NCBI RefSeq assembly: GCF_030682515.1
Contig: NZ_JAUXOD010000116.1
Coordinates: forward strand, 42,276 to 106,275
Direction: 5' to 3'
DNA from: Hoeflea sp.
GTDB lineage: Bacteria; Pseudomonadota; Alphaproteobacteria; Rhizobiales; Rhizobiaceae
DNA length: 64,000 nucleotides
The position numbers and the translations under genes are program-made. Positions 26,539 to 35,656 of the stretch are shown here, one piece after another. Under the pieces are notes generated by a model that made no database searches, was not told where the DNA came from, and was given only the letters and a program-made list of their open reading frames with translations. The number at the start of each line of letters is the position of its first letter. The stretch's first letter is position 1.

Positions 26539-26566
26539 CCCGAATGGGCTCCAACTCGCGCCCCGC

Positions 26567-27466
26567 TCACCCCAGCAGGACGCCCTCGTCCTTGGCCTTA
26601 TGGCCGGGTTCGACATGGATGGTGACCTGAATGCCTTCCACCGCCTGCTTGAGCGCGGATTCGAGCCGGTCGCAGATCCGGTGCGACGCCTCCACGCTCA
26701 TGGCGCCATCGACCACCAGGTGGAACTCGACGAAGGACACCCGTCCCGCCATCCGGGTGCGGATGTCATGGGCTTCGATGGCCCCGTTTGCCTCAGCCCT
26801 GATGATGTCCTGGATCCGTTGCTCGTCGGCCGGATCGATCGCCCGGTCCATCAGCCCGTCGACGGAGGACGCGATCACCTTCCAACCCTGCCACAGCACG
26901 TTGACGGCCACGATCAGCGCCAGGAGCGGATCGAGCCGCGGCTGGTCGAAGGCGAGCGCCAGGCCGAGGCCCGCGATCACGCCCACGGAGGTGACGACAT
27001 CCGACAGGATATGATGGCCATCGGCCATCAGCGCCGGCGACCGGTGGCGGCGGCCAAAGCGCAGCAGCACCATGGCCCAGATCAAATTGATGACCGCCGC
27101 GGAGCCGTTGACGGCAAGACCCAGCGCCGGCGCCTCGATCCGCTTCGGCTCCATCAACCCGCCCACCGCCTCGTTGACGATCAGCAGCGCCGCCACCACG
27201 ATCAGCACGCCTTCCAGCACTGCGGAAAAATACTCCGCCTTGTGATGGCCGTAGGGGTGACCGGGATCGGCCGGTTTCTGGGCATAGCCGATGGCGAAGA
27301 AAGCGGCGAGCGCGGCGATCACATTGACGATGGACTCAAGCGCATCGGAATAGAGCGCGATCGACCCGGTGACATGCCAGGCCACGAATTTCAGCCCCAT
27401 CACGCCGAAGGCCAGCGGGATCGACCAGAAGGCCAGTTGCCGGACGATCCTGGAGGCCTGCGGCAC
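26567..27466 (-). CDS. Cation diffusion facilitator (zinc/metal efflux)
   Basis: A 299-residue CDF transporter that exports divalent metal using the proton gradient. Metal-site motifs: SDALES in TM2, HPYGHHKAEY and DGHHILSD in TM5; six helices are visible. The C-terminal cytoplasmic domain (about 210-299) includes VEFHLVVDG and VTIHVEPGH. His and Asp rather than Asp-Asp at the sites suggest zinc or cobalt/iron. It starts 5 nt after the cytochrome c gene in an apparent operon with trpE(G). Confidence 0.88.
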   Translation of the reverse strand: MPQASRIVRQLAFWSIPLAFGVMGLKFVAWHVTGSIALYSDALESIVNVIAALAAFFAIGYAQKPADPGHPYGHHKAEYFSAVLEGVLIVVAALLIVNEAVGGLMEPKRIEAPALGLAVNGSAAVINLIWAMVLLRFGRRHRSPALMADGHHILSDVVTSVGVIAGLGLALAFDQPRLDPLLALIVAVNVLWQGWKVIASSVDGLMDRAIDPADEQRIQDIIRAEANGAIEAHDIRTRMAGRVSFVEFHLVVDGAMSVEASHRICDRLESALKQAVEGIQVTIHVEPGHKAKDEGVLLG

Positions 27467-27471
27467 CGGGT

Positions 27472-27831
27472 CTATTCCTGCAGCGAAGCAATATAGGCGA
27501 TGATCGCGTCAACCTGTTGCGGCGTGGCGATGAATTCCGGCATGTCGGGATGGTCCGAGTAGATCCGGCCATCGGAGAAAGCCTCCTCGAGCGCATCCAT
27601 CGGGAAACGTTCGGACAGGTCGCGGAACGGCGGCGCGCCCTCATGCGGGCTGGCATCGGCCACGCCCACCCCGTGGCATTTGCCGCAATTGACCTCGACC
27701 AGTTCCCTGCCCTCCTTGATGCCGGCGTCCGTCTGCGCCCATGCCGGCGTGAAGCCTACGGACAGATACAGAGCGAGGCCCGCGACCAGGGCCGCAGGCG
27801 AACCCGCAGGTTTGTTGAATATCTTGCTCAT
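27472..27831 (-). CDS. Class I c-type cytochrome
   Basis: A 119-residue exported cytochrome. A signal peptide ([21 protein letters not shown]) is followed by the haem motif CGKCH near residue 49 and a candidate axial Met in PDMPEF near residue 95. The role is periplasmic electron transfer. Its ATG overlaps the trpE(G) stop by 4 nt, which is odd for an unrelated function; the CDF gene follows 5 nt later. Confidence 0.87.
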   Translation of the reverse strand: MSKIFNKPAGSPAALVAGLALYLSVGFTPAWAQTDAGIKEGRELVEVNCGKCHGVGVADASPHEGAPPFRDLSERFPMDALEEAFSDGRIYSDHPDMPEFIATPQQVDAIIAYIASLQE

Positions 27832-30017
27832 GCCGCCTCCACCTTCTTCCGGCGCGCCATGTGCGCCACCACGTTCTCGATCATCCGCATGCCGGCGTCC
27901 TGACCCAGCGTCATGATCGACTCGGGATGGAACTGCACGGCCGCAACCGGCAGGCTCTCATGCTCGATCGCCATGATAACCCCGTCATCAGTTTCAGCGG
28001 TAACACGAAATTCCCTGGGCATTGTGGCGTAGTCGGCGAATATCGAATGGTAACGACCGACTGTCACCTCTTTCCCGAGCCCCGAGAAGATGATGCCGTT
28101 GGGCGAGACCCTGATCCGCGACGGCTTGCCGTGCACCGGCACCGCCAACTGCCGCAAGGTGCCGCCAAAACTCTCGGCCAGCGCCTGCAGCCCGAGGCAG
28201 ACGCCGAACACCGGAAGCTCGCGGGTAAGGGTCTTCTTGATGGTGGCGGCGCAATCGAAATCCCTGGGGCTTCCCGGTCCCGGCGACAGCACGACCAGAT
28301 CCGGGGCGATGCGGTCGAACACGTCGTCGGCGACCGGCGAGCGCACGGTGGTCACCTTCGCACCGGTCTGGCGGAAGTAGTTGGCGAGCGTATGCACGAA
28401 GGAATCCTCGTGATCGACAAGCAGGATCGACACCCCCTCGCCCACCTTGGAGGTTTCGCGGCCGGCCGATCCGGCATTGCCGAGCCGCGCGTCGCGGATC
28501 GCCGACAGCATCGCCGAGGCCTTGAGCTCGGTCTCGGCCTCTTCCTCCTCGGGATTGGAATCAAACAGCAGCGTCGCGCCGGCGCGGACCTCGGCAATGC
28601 CGTCCTTGATCCGGATCGTCCGGAGCGTGAGCCCGGTGTTCATGTCGCCGTTGAAGCCGACCATGCCGACCGCCCCGCCATACCAGGCGCGCGGGCTCTT
28701 CTCGTTGTTTTCGAGGAACCGCATCGCCCAGAGTTTCGGCGCACCGGTCACCGTCACCGCCCAGGCGTGACTCAGGAACCCGTCGAAGGCGTCCATACCG
28801 TCGCGCAGGCGCCCCTCGATATGGTCGACCGTGTGGATGAGCCGCGAATACATCTCGATCTGCCTTCGGCCGATCACCTTGACCGAGCCCGGCTCGCACA
28901 CCCGGCTCTTGTCGTTGCGGTCGACATCCGAACACATGGTGAGTTCAGACTCGTCCTTCTTGGAATTCAAGAGCTTGAGGATCTGTTCGGAATCCGAGAT
29001 CGCGTCGTCGCCGCGCTTGATGGTGCCCGAAATCGGGCAGGTCTCGATCCGCCGCCCGTTGACCCGCACGAACATCTCCGGCGAGGCGCCGACCAGGTAT
29101 TCCTGGTGGCCCAGATTGATGAAGAACGAATAGGGCGACGGGTTGATGGCCTTGAGCCGCCGGCTGATTTCCGACGGCCTTGCGTCACAGCGCTCGAAGA
29201 AGGTCTGTCCCGGCACCACCTCGAACAGGTCGCCGCGCTGGAAACTCTCCTTGGCGCGCTTGACCAGGGCTGCGTATTCGCCCGGCGCATGGTCGCCGCG
29301 GGCGGGAATACGGCTCGAGGGCTGGAACGGCTCTGGCTCAATTTTCGCGTCGCGGCCTTCGGTGGTGACGCCTTCAAACGCAAAGTCATAGCGGTCGATC
29401 CAGGCCTTGGCGGCATGGTGGTCGACCACCAGGATCTCGTCCGGCATGAACACCAGCAGGTCGCGCTGGTCGTCCGGTCGGGTAAGCTTTGAAGGCACGG
29501 AATCGAACTGGAACGCCAGATCGTAGCCGAAGGCGCCATAGAACCCGATATTGCCGTCTTCCTCCGAGTGAAACTGATCGACAATGACCCTGAGCACCGA
29601 AAACACCGTCGGCGCGCGCGACCGCTCCTCCTCGGAGAAGATCCGGTCAGGCTCGGCGACGTCGATCTCGATGCGGCGTGTCTCGCGCGACGAAACCGTA
29701 AATTCCGCGTGCCCCGCAAGCCGGCCCGCCAGAATGGACAGAAGCGCCTCGCCCCGGCCGTTATAGGCCTCGATCGTCAGCCGCCGCCCTTGCGAGGAGA
29801 TCCCCAGCGGCGGATCGACCACGGCCGTGTCCCAGCGGGTGTAGCGGCCCGGATATTCGTAATTGGACGAAAACACCGCGCCCCGGCGGCTGTCGAGCGC
29901 GTCGACATAGTCCGAGACCGCATCCGCATAGGGCGTTTCGCGTCGCCGCCGCGTCACCAAAACCCCGCCGCGCGTTTCGTACTGCGCCGCTCCATCTGAA
30001 AGTACAGTCGTGCCCAT
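27828..30017 (-). CDS. trpE(G): Fused anthranilate synthase, components I and II
   Basis: A 729-residue fusion, the same length I recall for rhizobial TrpE(G). Residues about 1-510 are TrpE, converting chorismate to anthranilate ([37 protein letters not shown]). Residues about 530-729 are the TrpG glutaminase (SPGPGSP, catalytic Cys in [16 protein letters not shown], His-Glu in VQFHPESIM). The ATG at 30017 starts [10 protein letters not shown] trpL leader and terminator lie upstream, so regulation is by attenuation. It is translationally coupled to the cytochrome gene downstream. Confidence 0.95.
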   Translation of the reverse strand: MGTTVLSDGAAQYETRGGVLVTRRRRETPYADAVSDYVDALDSRRGAVFSSNYEYPGRYTRWDTAVVDPPLGISSQGRRLTIEAYNGRGEALLSILAGRLAGHAEFTVSSRETRRIEIDVAEPDRIFSEEERSRAPTVFSVLRVIVDQFHSEEDGNIGFYGAFGYDLAFQFDSVPSKLTRPDDQRDLLVFMPDEILVVDHHAAKAWIDRYDFAFEGVTTEGRDAKIEPEPFQPSSRIPARGDHAPGEYAALVKRAKESFQRGDLFEVVPGQTFFERCDARPSEISRRLKAINPSPYSFFINLGHQEYLVGASPEMFVRVNGRRIETCPISGTIKRGDDAISDSEQILKLLNSKKDESELTMCSDVDRNDKSRVCEPGSVKVIGRRQIEMYSRLIHTVDHIEGRLRDGMDAFDGFLSHAWAVTVTGAPKLWAMRFLENNEKSPRAWYGGAVGMVGFNGDMNTGLTLRTIRIKDGIAEVRAGATLLFDSNPEEEEAETELKASAMLSAIRDARLGNAGSAGRETSKVGEGVSILLVDHEDSFVHTLANYFRQTGAKVTTVRSPVADDVFDRIAPDLVVLSPGPGSPRDFDCAATIKKTLTRELPVFGVCLGLQALAESFGGTLRQLAVPVHGKPSRIRVSPNGIIFSGLGKEVTVGRYHSIFADYATMPREFRVTAETDDGVIMAIEHESLPVAAVQFHPESIMTLGQDAGMRMIENVVAHMARRKKVEAA

Positions 30018-30065
30018 TTCAAAGCTCCGTTTGACCCGTCCCGGCGATCCAGGTCCGGCGGGGCA

Positions 30066-30103
30066 AAGAAAAAGCCGCCGGACCTTCTGGGTCCCGGGCG
30101 GCT
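30066..30103 (-). terminator. trp attenuator terminator
   Basis: On the minus strand AAGCCGCCCGGGACC, loop CAGAA, GGTCCGGCGGCTTTTTCTTT. It stands between trpL and trpE(G), with the T tract at 30066-30074. Strong stem plus T run is the attenuator terminator; competing antiterminator pairing would involve the region just after trpL. Confidence 0.9.
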
Positions 30104-30139
30104 TGTTGATCTCATACGCACACGCGTGGTCAAGGCCGC

Positions 30140-30187
30140 CTAGGAGCGGGCCCACCACCAGTTCATCTGTGCTGCGTGCATCGTCAT
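30140..30187 (-). CDS. trpL: Tryptophan leader peptide
   Basis: A 15-residue frame, [15 protein letters not shown], then TAG. Three consecutive Trp codons make it a classic trp leader. Starts at 30181 or 30166 are possible within the same frame. The frame ends 122 bp before trpE(G), with a terminator hairpin in between. A promoter at 30194-30223 puts transcription start at or next to the ATG 30187, fitting a leaderless mRNA. In Sinorhizobium the equivalent RNA and peptide also act in trans. Confidence 0.85.
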   Translation of the reverse strand: MTMHAAQMNWWWARS

Positions 30188-30223
30188 GACAGATCCATAG
30201 CGCAGCCGTGGTGTTGCTTCAAG
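30188..30223 (-). promoter_or_regulatory. Promoter of trpL-trpE(G)
   Basis: On the minus strand: -35 CTTGAA (30218-30223), 18-bp spacer, -10 TATGGA (30194-30199), then 6 nt to ATG 30187. Confidence 0.55.
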
Positions 30224-30547
30224 TGAAGATCAACAGTCCCGATGAGTTCGATGCCGGACCGGAAGCGAGGCTCGCCTTGACATCGCTGCGGGCCTCACCC
30301 ACATTTGAGCAATGAAACCGAACCGCACTCCTGTTGCTCGTTTTTTCAGGGCCTTTCCCATCGCGGAAATCTGACCCTCGGTTCGGCTGTTAACGCCCCG
30401 GACCGCGGGGAAAGTCATGCGAGCGAAAAAGATCTGCCTCCTGGCATCTAGAACGCTCCGCACCAGACGGCGTTGAAACCACCCCATCACTCCCAAAATG
30501 CACCGCGCCGTCACCGGCCGGAGCAGCACAACTGCACGGAAAGTCCA
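30224..30547. other. Intergenic, no gene recognised
   Basis: About 324 bp separate the trp promoter from the rnk-like gene. The rnk promoter should be here, but I saw no clear -35/-10 pair, hairpin or small frame worth calling. Confidence 0.45.
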
Positions 30548-30964
30548 ATGCAACACCACACACGGCGCAAGCCCAGAATTACACTGTGCGAAGGCGACTA
30601 CGAACGCCTGAGCAACATTGCCGCTGCCTTCTTGCAGCGCAGTCCCGATATCGCCGAAAGTCTCAGCGAGGAAATCGACCGGGCCCGCATCGTCTGCGAC
30701 AAGGCCCTGGATGACGCCGTTGTCCGCATGGGATCGCGCGTCACCTACACGGTCGATGGCGCTCAGGCGAAGACCGTCACGCTGGTCTATCCCGGCGATG
30801 CGGACATCGAACAGGGACGCATCTCGGTCACCACCCCCGTCGGCACGGCGCTGATTGGCCTGAAGGTGGGCCAGTCCAGCGGCTTTGCGGCGCGCACCGG
30901 CAAGGTCCACGATCTGACCGTGGTTGAAGTCATGCAGGCCGGAGAGGCGGTAGTGGCCCGATGA
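30548..30964 (+). CDS. rnk: Rnk-like nucleoside diphosphate kinase regulator
   Basis: A 138-residue protein with the GreA/GreB C-terminal fold of Rnk: ITLCEGDYERLSNIAAAF at the N-terminus, then RMGSRVTYTVDGAQAKTVTLVYPGDADIEQGRISVTTPVGTALIGLKVGQS. Rnk proteins bind RNA polymerase near the secondary channel. ATG 30548 has GGAAAG upstream and begins MQHHTRRKPRITL; an earlier ATG in frame is less likely. A second, diverged homologue follows 150 bp downstream. Confidence 0.85.
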   Translation: MQHHTRRKPRITLCEGDYERLSNIAAAFLQRSPDIAESLSEEIDRARIVCDKALDDAVVRMGSRVTYTVDGAQAKTVTLVYPGDADIEQGRISVTTPVGTALIGLKVGQSSGFAARTGKVHDLTVVEVMQAGEAVVAR

Positions 30965-31023
30965 CCCGGACGCAATCCGGTTTTTCCCATCCGCTGGGAG
31001 TGATGCTCATGACAGGGTCCACT

Positions 31024-31054
31024 CCCCTGCACCGGAGGATGTCCGGTGCAGGGG
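31024..31054 (+). promoter_or_regulatory. Perfect 13-bp stem-loop between rnk paralogues
   Basis: CCCCTGCACCGGA (31024-31036), loop GGATG, TCCGGTGCAGGGG (31042-31054), followed by TGACGG with no T tract. It may stabilise the rnk mRNA end or attenuate readthrough into the next gene. Confidence 0.55.
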
Positions 31055-31114
31055 TGACGGTGTTCCCTGACCCATCACACGCGCCCTCAAAGCCGGCGCG
31101 GCCGGAGTTTCGCC

Positions 31115-31606
31115 ATGTGGACAAACCAGACCTGCACACTGACCAGCAAGGATTATGCAATCCTCGAGACCATCCATGATCGAAGCCACATGCTGGCTGA
31201 TCCAGCCCGCCAGATCCTCACCCACAAGCTCGACACCGCAACCGTGGTGTTCTGCGAGGACATCGACGCCAACATCGTGACCTTGAACACGCGGCTGCGC
31301 TACCGCATCGGCGCCAGCCGGCCCCAGACCGCGATCATCACCCAGAGCCCGATGGACGGGATGGTGGGCCAATGCCTGTCGCTGCAGACGGCGCGCGGGC
31401 TGGCCTGCCTCGGCCTGGCCGAGGCCGCAGCCATGGCGCTTCCCGGGGTGGACGGTTCCCCACCCGAGCGCCTCGTGGTCGAAGCCATTTTGTTCCAGCC
31501 CGAGGCCGCACGGCGCGACCGGCTGAAGCAGGAACTGTCGCGCCCATCGCTCAGGCTCGTGCACTCAGCCCATCTCGACATTGACCCGCCGCCAGACCGC
31601 CTGTGA
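31115..31606 (+). CDS. Diverged Rnk/GreA-C-like protein
   Basis: A 163-residue protein resembling its upstream neighbour: TLTSKDYAILETIHDRSHM corresponds to the Rnk helix pair, and TLNTRLRYRIGASRPQTAIITQSPMDGMVGQCLSLQTARGLACLGL to the beta barrel where Rnk has VYPGDAD and GTALIGL. The acidic barrel loop is changed (ITQSPMDG). ATG 31115 has CCGGAG upstream. Its 3' end overlaps the convergent DUF1206 gene by 42 nt. Whether it still binds RNA polymerase is unknown. Confidence 0.7.
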   Translation: MWTNQTCTLTSKDYAILETIHDRSHMLADPARQILTHKLDTATVVFCEDIDANIVTLNTRLRYRIGASRPQTAIITQSPMDGMVGQCLSLQTARGLACLGLAEAAAMALPGVDGSPPERLVVEAILFQPEAARRDRLKQELSRPSLRLVHSAHLDIDPPPDRL

Positions 31607-32380
31607 CAGGGAGTAGATCGCAAACAGCAGGAACCCGGCGCCGGTGGCGCTCATCAACCAGGCGCCGTAAGGCAGTCCGGCGATGAAGCGGAGCGCGTCG
31701 CTGGAGCTTGCCTCCCCCTGCTCGCCCGCAAGTCCGAGCCGGAGAAACAGGAAGGAGATAACCAGGAAGATCACGCCGCGCGCGGACAAGCCGCCGATCG
31801 CGGCGATATCGATCCATTTCATGATGGCCTCGGACGCTTCGAAATAGTCTCGGTACTTGCGGCTGAATGCCTTCCAGATATGCGCGCCGCCGACAATCGC
31901 GAAGACCGCACTGAGGCCGAGCGACATCGGGCCGGCGCCGATGAAATTCGCGGCGGTCCGGGCGAACCCGTTCCCCGAGCCGCCGCCGGCCGAAGTCAGG
32001 TGGGCGCCCCACCAGATCGAGAAAGTATAGACCAGCAGAAAGCCGTAGGTGGCCGCCGAACCGATCAGCCCGGCGCGCACCGCCAGGCCCTTGGGGCTCA
32101 CCCCGTGATCATCGGTGTCGAACACCGCCTGCACCAGGCGCCAGGCGCAATAGCCCGCGAGGCTGATGATCAGCAGCGGCGTCAGGATCGCGCTTGCGGT
32201 GGATTGGGTGATGAAGCGGACCGCCGCCTCGGGATCCCCGCCGCTCCTTGTGGTCACACCGGCGCTGAGCGTGAAGAAGGCGAGTAGCAGGTACACCACA
32301 CCGCGCGCGCCGTAGCCCAGCCGCGCGAAGGGCCTGAACCAGTCATGCCAGCTTGCCTGCCGGACCTGGTCGAGCGTCAT
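31565..32380 (-). CDS. DUF1206 membrane protein
   Basis: A 271-residue protein with six hydrophobic helices in three pairs, each pair beginning with an ARLGYGARGVVYLLLAF-type segment (residues ~19, ~100, ~190), the threefold repeat of DUF1206. No function is known; relatives are common in stress-related loci. Its start overlaps the PAP2 gene stop by 4 nt, so the two are coupled. Confidence 0.85.
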   Translation of the reverse strand: MTLDQVRQASWHDWFRPFARLGYGARGVVYLLLAFFTLSAGVTTRSGGDPEAAVRFITQSTASAILTPLLIISLAGYCAWRLVQAVFDTDDHGVSPKGLAVRAGLIGSAATYGFLLVYTFSIWWGAHLTSAGGGSGNGFARTAANFIGAGPMSLGLSAVFAIVGGAHIWKAFSRKYRDYFEASEAIMKWIDIAAIGGLSARGVIFLVISFLFLRLGLAGEQGEASSSDALRFIAGLPYGAWLMSATGAGFLLFAIYSLSQAVWRRVNVEMG

Positions 32381-33135
32381 GGCGTGTCCTCCGGTCTGGT
32401 CCTTGCGACGTTGCGTTGATTGACCAGATGCAGGATCAGCCAGGACAGGCTTGCCCAGGCCGCGCCCAGCGCCCAGCCGGCCGCAACGTCGCTCGGCCAG
32501 TGCACGCCCAGATACACCCGGCTGACGCCGACGATGAAGGCCACGAACACCGCCACTGACAGCACGTAGATCCGCGCGCGGCGATCGGGCAGGAATCCGA
32601 TGACCAGCGAGGCGAGCGTGAGATAGGCGACAGTGGTCATCATGGCATGGCCACTGGGAAAGCTTAATGTGTGGACCGTGTCGAGATGATCGACCAGATC
32701 GGGTCTCGGGCGGCCGTAATGCTCCTTGAGCGACTGGCTCAGCAGCGCGCCCGAGCCGACGGCCAGAACCGCATAGACCGCCGCCCCGTAGCGCCGCGTG
32801 ACGATGAAGAACCCGGCAACGGCGGCAAGGGTCAGGACGATGAGAGGGTAGCCGCCGATCGCGGTGACCTCGAGGGCGATTTCCTGCAGCCAGGGCGGCC
32901 CCAGCGGCGTCGACGGGTCGCCCGTCACCCTGAGGCTCAGGAACAGCCTCTCGTCGATGCGCCGGATCTCCCCTTCCGCCATCTCCTCGGCGATCTCGAT
33001 GAAGAGATACACGCCCAATGTCAGGATCGCGACCAGCGCCACGGGCAGCCGGTTGGCGTTGCCCGAACGGATTCCCTTAGCAAGCCATCCCATGATCCGG
33101 GCGGTGGTCAGGTTTGACTGGAAATATCTCCTCAT
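32377..33135 (-). CDS. PAP2-family membrane phosphatase
   Basis: A 252-residue membrane phosphatase. The three PAP2 motifs are SLKEHYGRPRPD near residue 138, PSGH near 161 and SRVYLGVHWPSDVAAG near 208, with about six helices. The active site faces the periplasm, and substrates are lipid phosphates such as undecaprenyl diphosphate or phosphatidate. It is the first gene of a pair with DUF1206. Confidence 0.9.
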   Translation of the reverse strand: MRRYFQSNLTTARIMGWLAKGIRSGNANRLPVALVAILTLGVYLFIEIAEEMAEGEIRRIDERLFLSLRVTGDPSTPLGPPWLQEIALEVTAIGGYPLIVLTLAAVAGFFIVTRRYGAAVYAVLAVGSGALLSQSLKEHYGRPRPDLVDHLDTVHTLSFPSGHAMMTTVAYLTLASLVIGFLPDRRARIYVLSVAVFVAFIVGVSRVYLGVHWPSDVAAGWALGAAWASLSWLILHLVNQRNVARTRPEDTP

Positions 33136-33431
33136 GCGTTCCCCGCTCTCTTTGTCTCGCCACCATAACCCGCATATTGCCAGCTTGTTCCGGATTTGCT
33201 CGATCAGGCCGCTTCATTGCGCTTGCTCGAACCATTGCTGACTCCGCGAGCCGCTTCGCGCAAGGTCAGGCGGACCACCGCGCCAGCCTGCGTCGGAGCC
33301 CTTCGGGCGCAGGCCTGTTGCGGACGGGCGAGCCCGGGTGAAGTGAAGCAGCCTTGATCGTCATCAAGGAAGCGAAGCCCGATCTGTCCTAGGAAGGGCC
33401 GTCTTCAATCATCGACCAAGGGAGCAATCCA

Positions 33432-33887
33432 ATGGATGACCAGAACGGCAAGACAAAGAGAACATTCACCGAAGAAATCGAGGTCATGGGCAGCCAGCTC
33501 GTGCAGCAGGTCAAGGATCTGTTGCAGGAAGGCAATGTCCGGCAATTGCGCCTCAAGGCGTCCGATGGCGACATCCTGTTTGAAACGCCGCTGACCTTCG
33601 GCGTGGTTGCAGGCGGCGCGGTGGCGCTTGCCGCCCCCTGGCTCGCCATCCTTGGCGCCATTGCAGCCTTTGTGACCCACGCCCGGATCGAGATCGTCCG
33701 CGAGATCGATGACGCCGGCCAGGCCGAGACCCCGGCCGCGGAGCTTCAGGCGGAGCCGGAAACCGTGTCCGCAGCGACTGCCGCGTCCAGGCCGAAAGCT
33801 GCGGCAAAGCCCAAAGCCGCGCCAAGGCCCAAGGCGGGCGGCAAGGCCAGAGCGACAGCGAAATCAGCCAGCAAGGCCGACGCCTGA
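33432..33887 (+). CDS. DUF4342 protein with Ala/Lys-rich tail
   Basis: A 151-residue protein. Residues 10-80 match DUF4342: FTEEIEVMGSQLVQQVKDLLQEGNVRQLRLKASDGDILFETPLTFGV, then a hydrophobic segment AVALAAPWLAILGAIAAFV. The last ~45 residues are Ala/Lys/Pro-rich (SRPKAAAKPKAAPRPK), histone H1-like and possibly DNA- or membrane-binding. ATG 33432 has AAGGGAG upstream. Function unknown. Confidence 0.8.
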   Translation: MDDQNGKTKRTFTEEIEVMGSQLVQQVKDLLQEGNVRQLRLKASDGDILFETPLTFGVVAGGAVALAAPWLAILGAIAAFVTHARIEIVREIDDAGQAETPAAELQAEPETVSAATAASRPKAAAKPKAAPRPKAGGKARATAKSASKADA

Positions 33888-34007
33888 CGCGGCCGGCATC
33901 GAAAGCCGCAAGCCGTCATCAAATTGAAATCCGCCGCTTGTAGATGACGGTTTTGGCCGACGGCCGGGGCTGCGTGCACAGGTGGCCAGCCGTCCGGAAG
34001 GACAGCC

Positions 34008-35525
34008 ATGACCAACACCACCACCCCCCTGCCGCGGCAGGCGCGCAGCGCACCGAACGCCGCGGCCATCGCCGCCTGCCGCAGCCTGCTGAAGGACAGC
34101 ATCGCCCGCATCGAGACCGACAGCGCCGCCATCTTCTCCGCCTGGGAGGGCGAGATCGCCCGTCCGGAATTCCGCGCCGGGGCGGAGAACCTGGCCTTCT
34201 ATCTGGCGGCCCGGCAGTATGATCTCACTCGGCTTCAATCCAGCCTCTCCGTGCTCGGACTGTCCTCGCTCGGGCGCGCCGAATCCCATCTGCGCCTGTC
34301 CCTGGCGGCGGTCGGTGCGACGCTTGACGGCCTCTCGGGCCTGCCCGCGACCTGGCCGGACCCGTGCGAGCTCGAGGCCGGCCTGGTGCAGACCACCCTC
34401 GACCAGACCCTGTTCTTCGGCGACTTTCCTGGCGGCTACAACACCCGCATCATGGTGACCATGCCGCCGCAGGGCGCCACCGATCCCCGCTTTGTCGATG
34501 ATCTGGTCGACGCCGGCGCCAGCTGCTTCCGCATCAACTGCGCCCATGACGGGCCCGAGGCCTGGTCGGCGATGATCGGCAACATTCGCGCTTCCGCCAG
34601 CAAGGCACACAGGCACTGTCCGGTGCTGATGGATATCGCGGGGCCCAAGTGCCGAATCGAAAGCGTCGATCGGCCGGGCACAAGGCTGTTTCGCGGCGAC
34701 CGGTTCCGGCTCATGACCGAGCCCGGCCGCTCGCACAAGAAAATGCCGTCGATCACCATCACCTTTCCGGACATCATCACCCGGCTCCACAGCGGCCTTC
34801 AGGTCTGGATCGATGACGGCAAGATCGGCGCCCGTGTGGTCGAGATCATCGATGGCGGGGCCGTGCTTGAGGTGACGGTCGCCGCCGACAAGGGCAAGAA
34901 GCTCCGGCCGGAGAAGGGCATCAACTTCCCCGCCATCGATCTTGAGATCGAACATCTGACCCCAGCCGATCTCGCGGTCCTTCCCTTTGTCGCCACCCAT
35001 GCCGACATCGTCGGCTGTTCCTTCGTGCAGCGGCCCCAGGATATCCGCGGCCTCACCGCCGCGCTGAGGCAGCATCGCGGCGACCAGCCGTCGCAGCCGC
35101 TGCTGCTGAAGATCGAGACCGCGCTGGCCGTGCGCAACCTGCCGCGCCTCATCGTCCAGGCCGGCTCGCACCAGCCTGTGGCCGTGATGATCGCCCGCGG
35201 CGATCTCGCCATGGAAGTCGGCGCCGAGCGCCTATCGGAAGCGCAGGAGGAGATCCTCTGGCTCTGCGAGGCCGCCCACATTCCGGTGGTCTGGGCCACC
35301 CAGGTGCTCGAAACGCTGCTCAAGACCGGGGCGCCCTCGCGCGCCGAAGTCACCGACGCGGCCATGGGTCAGCGCGCCGAATGCATCATGCTCAACAAAG
35401 GGCCCTATATTGGCGAGGCGATCCGTTTTCTGGCAGGCATCCTGCGTCGCATGGATCGCCACCAGTTCAAGAAAACCGCCCGCCTCTCGGCCCTGACATC
35501 ATGGCGCGGTCCGCAGCCGCTCTGA
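34008..35525 (+). CDS. Atypical pyruvate kinase-like protein
   Basis: A 505-residue protein. From about residue 145 it carries pyruvate kinase catalytic motifs: TRIMVTMPPQGA, FRINCAHDG, DIAGPKCR, the catalytic Lys-Glu in LLKIETALAVRN, MIARGDLAMEVG, WATQVLETLL and PSRAEVTDAAMGQRAECIMLNKG. It lacks the C-terminal allosteric domain and has a ~140-residue N-terminal extension of helices. It may be an unregulated or specialised pyruvate kinase or act on another enolpyruvate. ATG 34008 follows GGAAGGACAGCC. Confidence 0.75.
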   Translation: MTNTTTPLPRQARSAPNAAAIAACRSLLKDSIARIETDSAAIFSAWEGEIARPEFRAGAENLAFYLAARQYDLTRLQSSLSVLGLSSLGRAESHLRLSLAAVGATLDGLSGLPATWPDPCELEAGLVQTTLDQTLFFGDFPGGYNTRIMVTMPPQGATDPRFVDDLVDAGASCFRINCAHDGPEAWSAMIGNIRASASKAHRHCPVLMDIAGPKCRIESVDRPGTRLFRGDRFRLMTEPGRSHKKMPSITITFPDIITRLHSGLQVWIDDGKIGARVVEIIDGGAVLEVTVAADKGKKLRPEKGINFPAIDLEIEHLTPADLAVLPFVATHADIVGCSFVQRPQDIRGLTAALRQHRGDQPSQPLLLKIETALAVRNLPRLIVQAGSHQPVAVMIARGDLAMEVGAERLSEAQEEILWLCEAAHIPVVWATQVLETLLKTGAPSRAEVTDAAMGQRAECIMLNKGPYIGEAIRFLAGILRRMDRHQFKKTARLSALTSWRGPQPL

Positions 35526-35656
35526 CCGCCCGGCGGAACGTTAAGGAAATCTTAACAATCTGCCTGAACCGATGCATCTTTCCGGCGATTTCCGCGTTGT
35601 TCCCGCATCAGGCGCTTTCACAAGCTGCCTCCACCGCGCCAACGGGATAAAAATCG

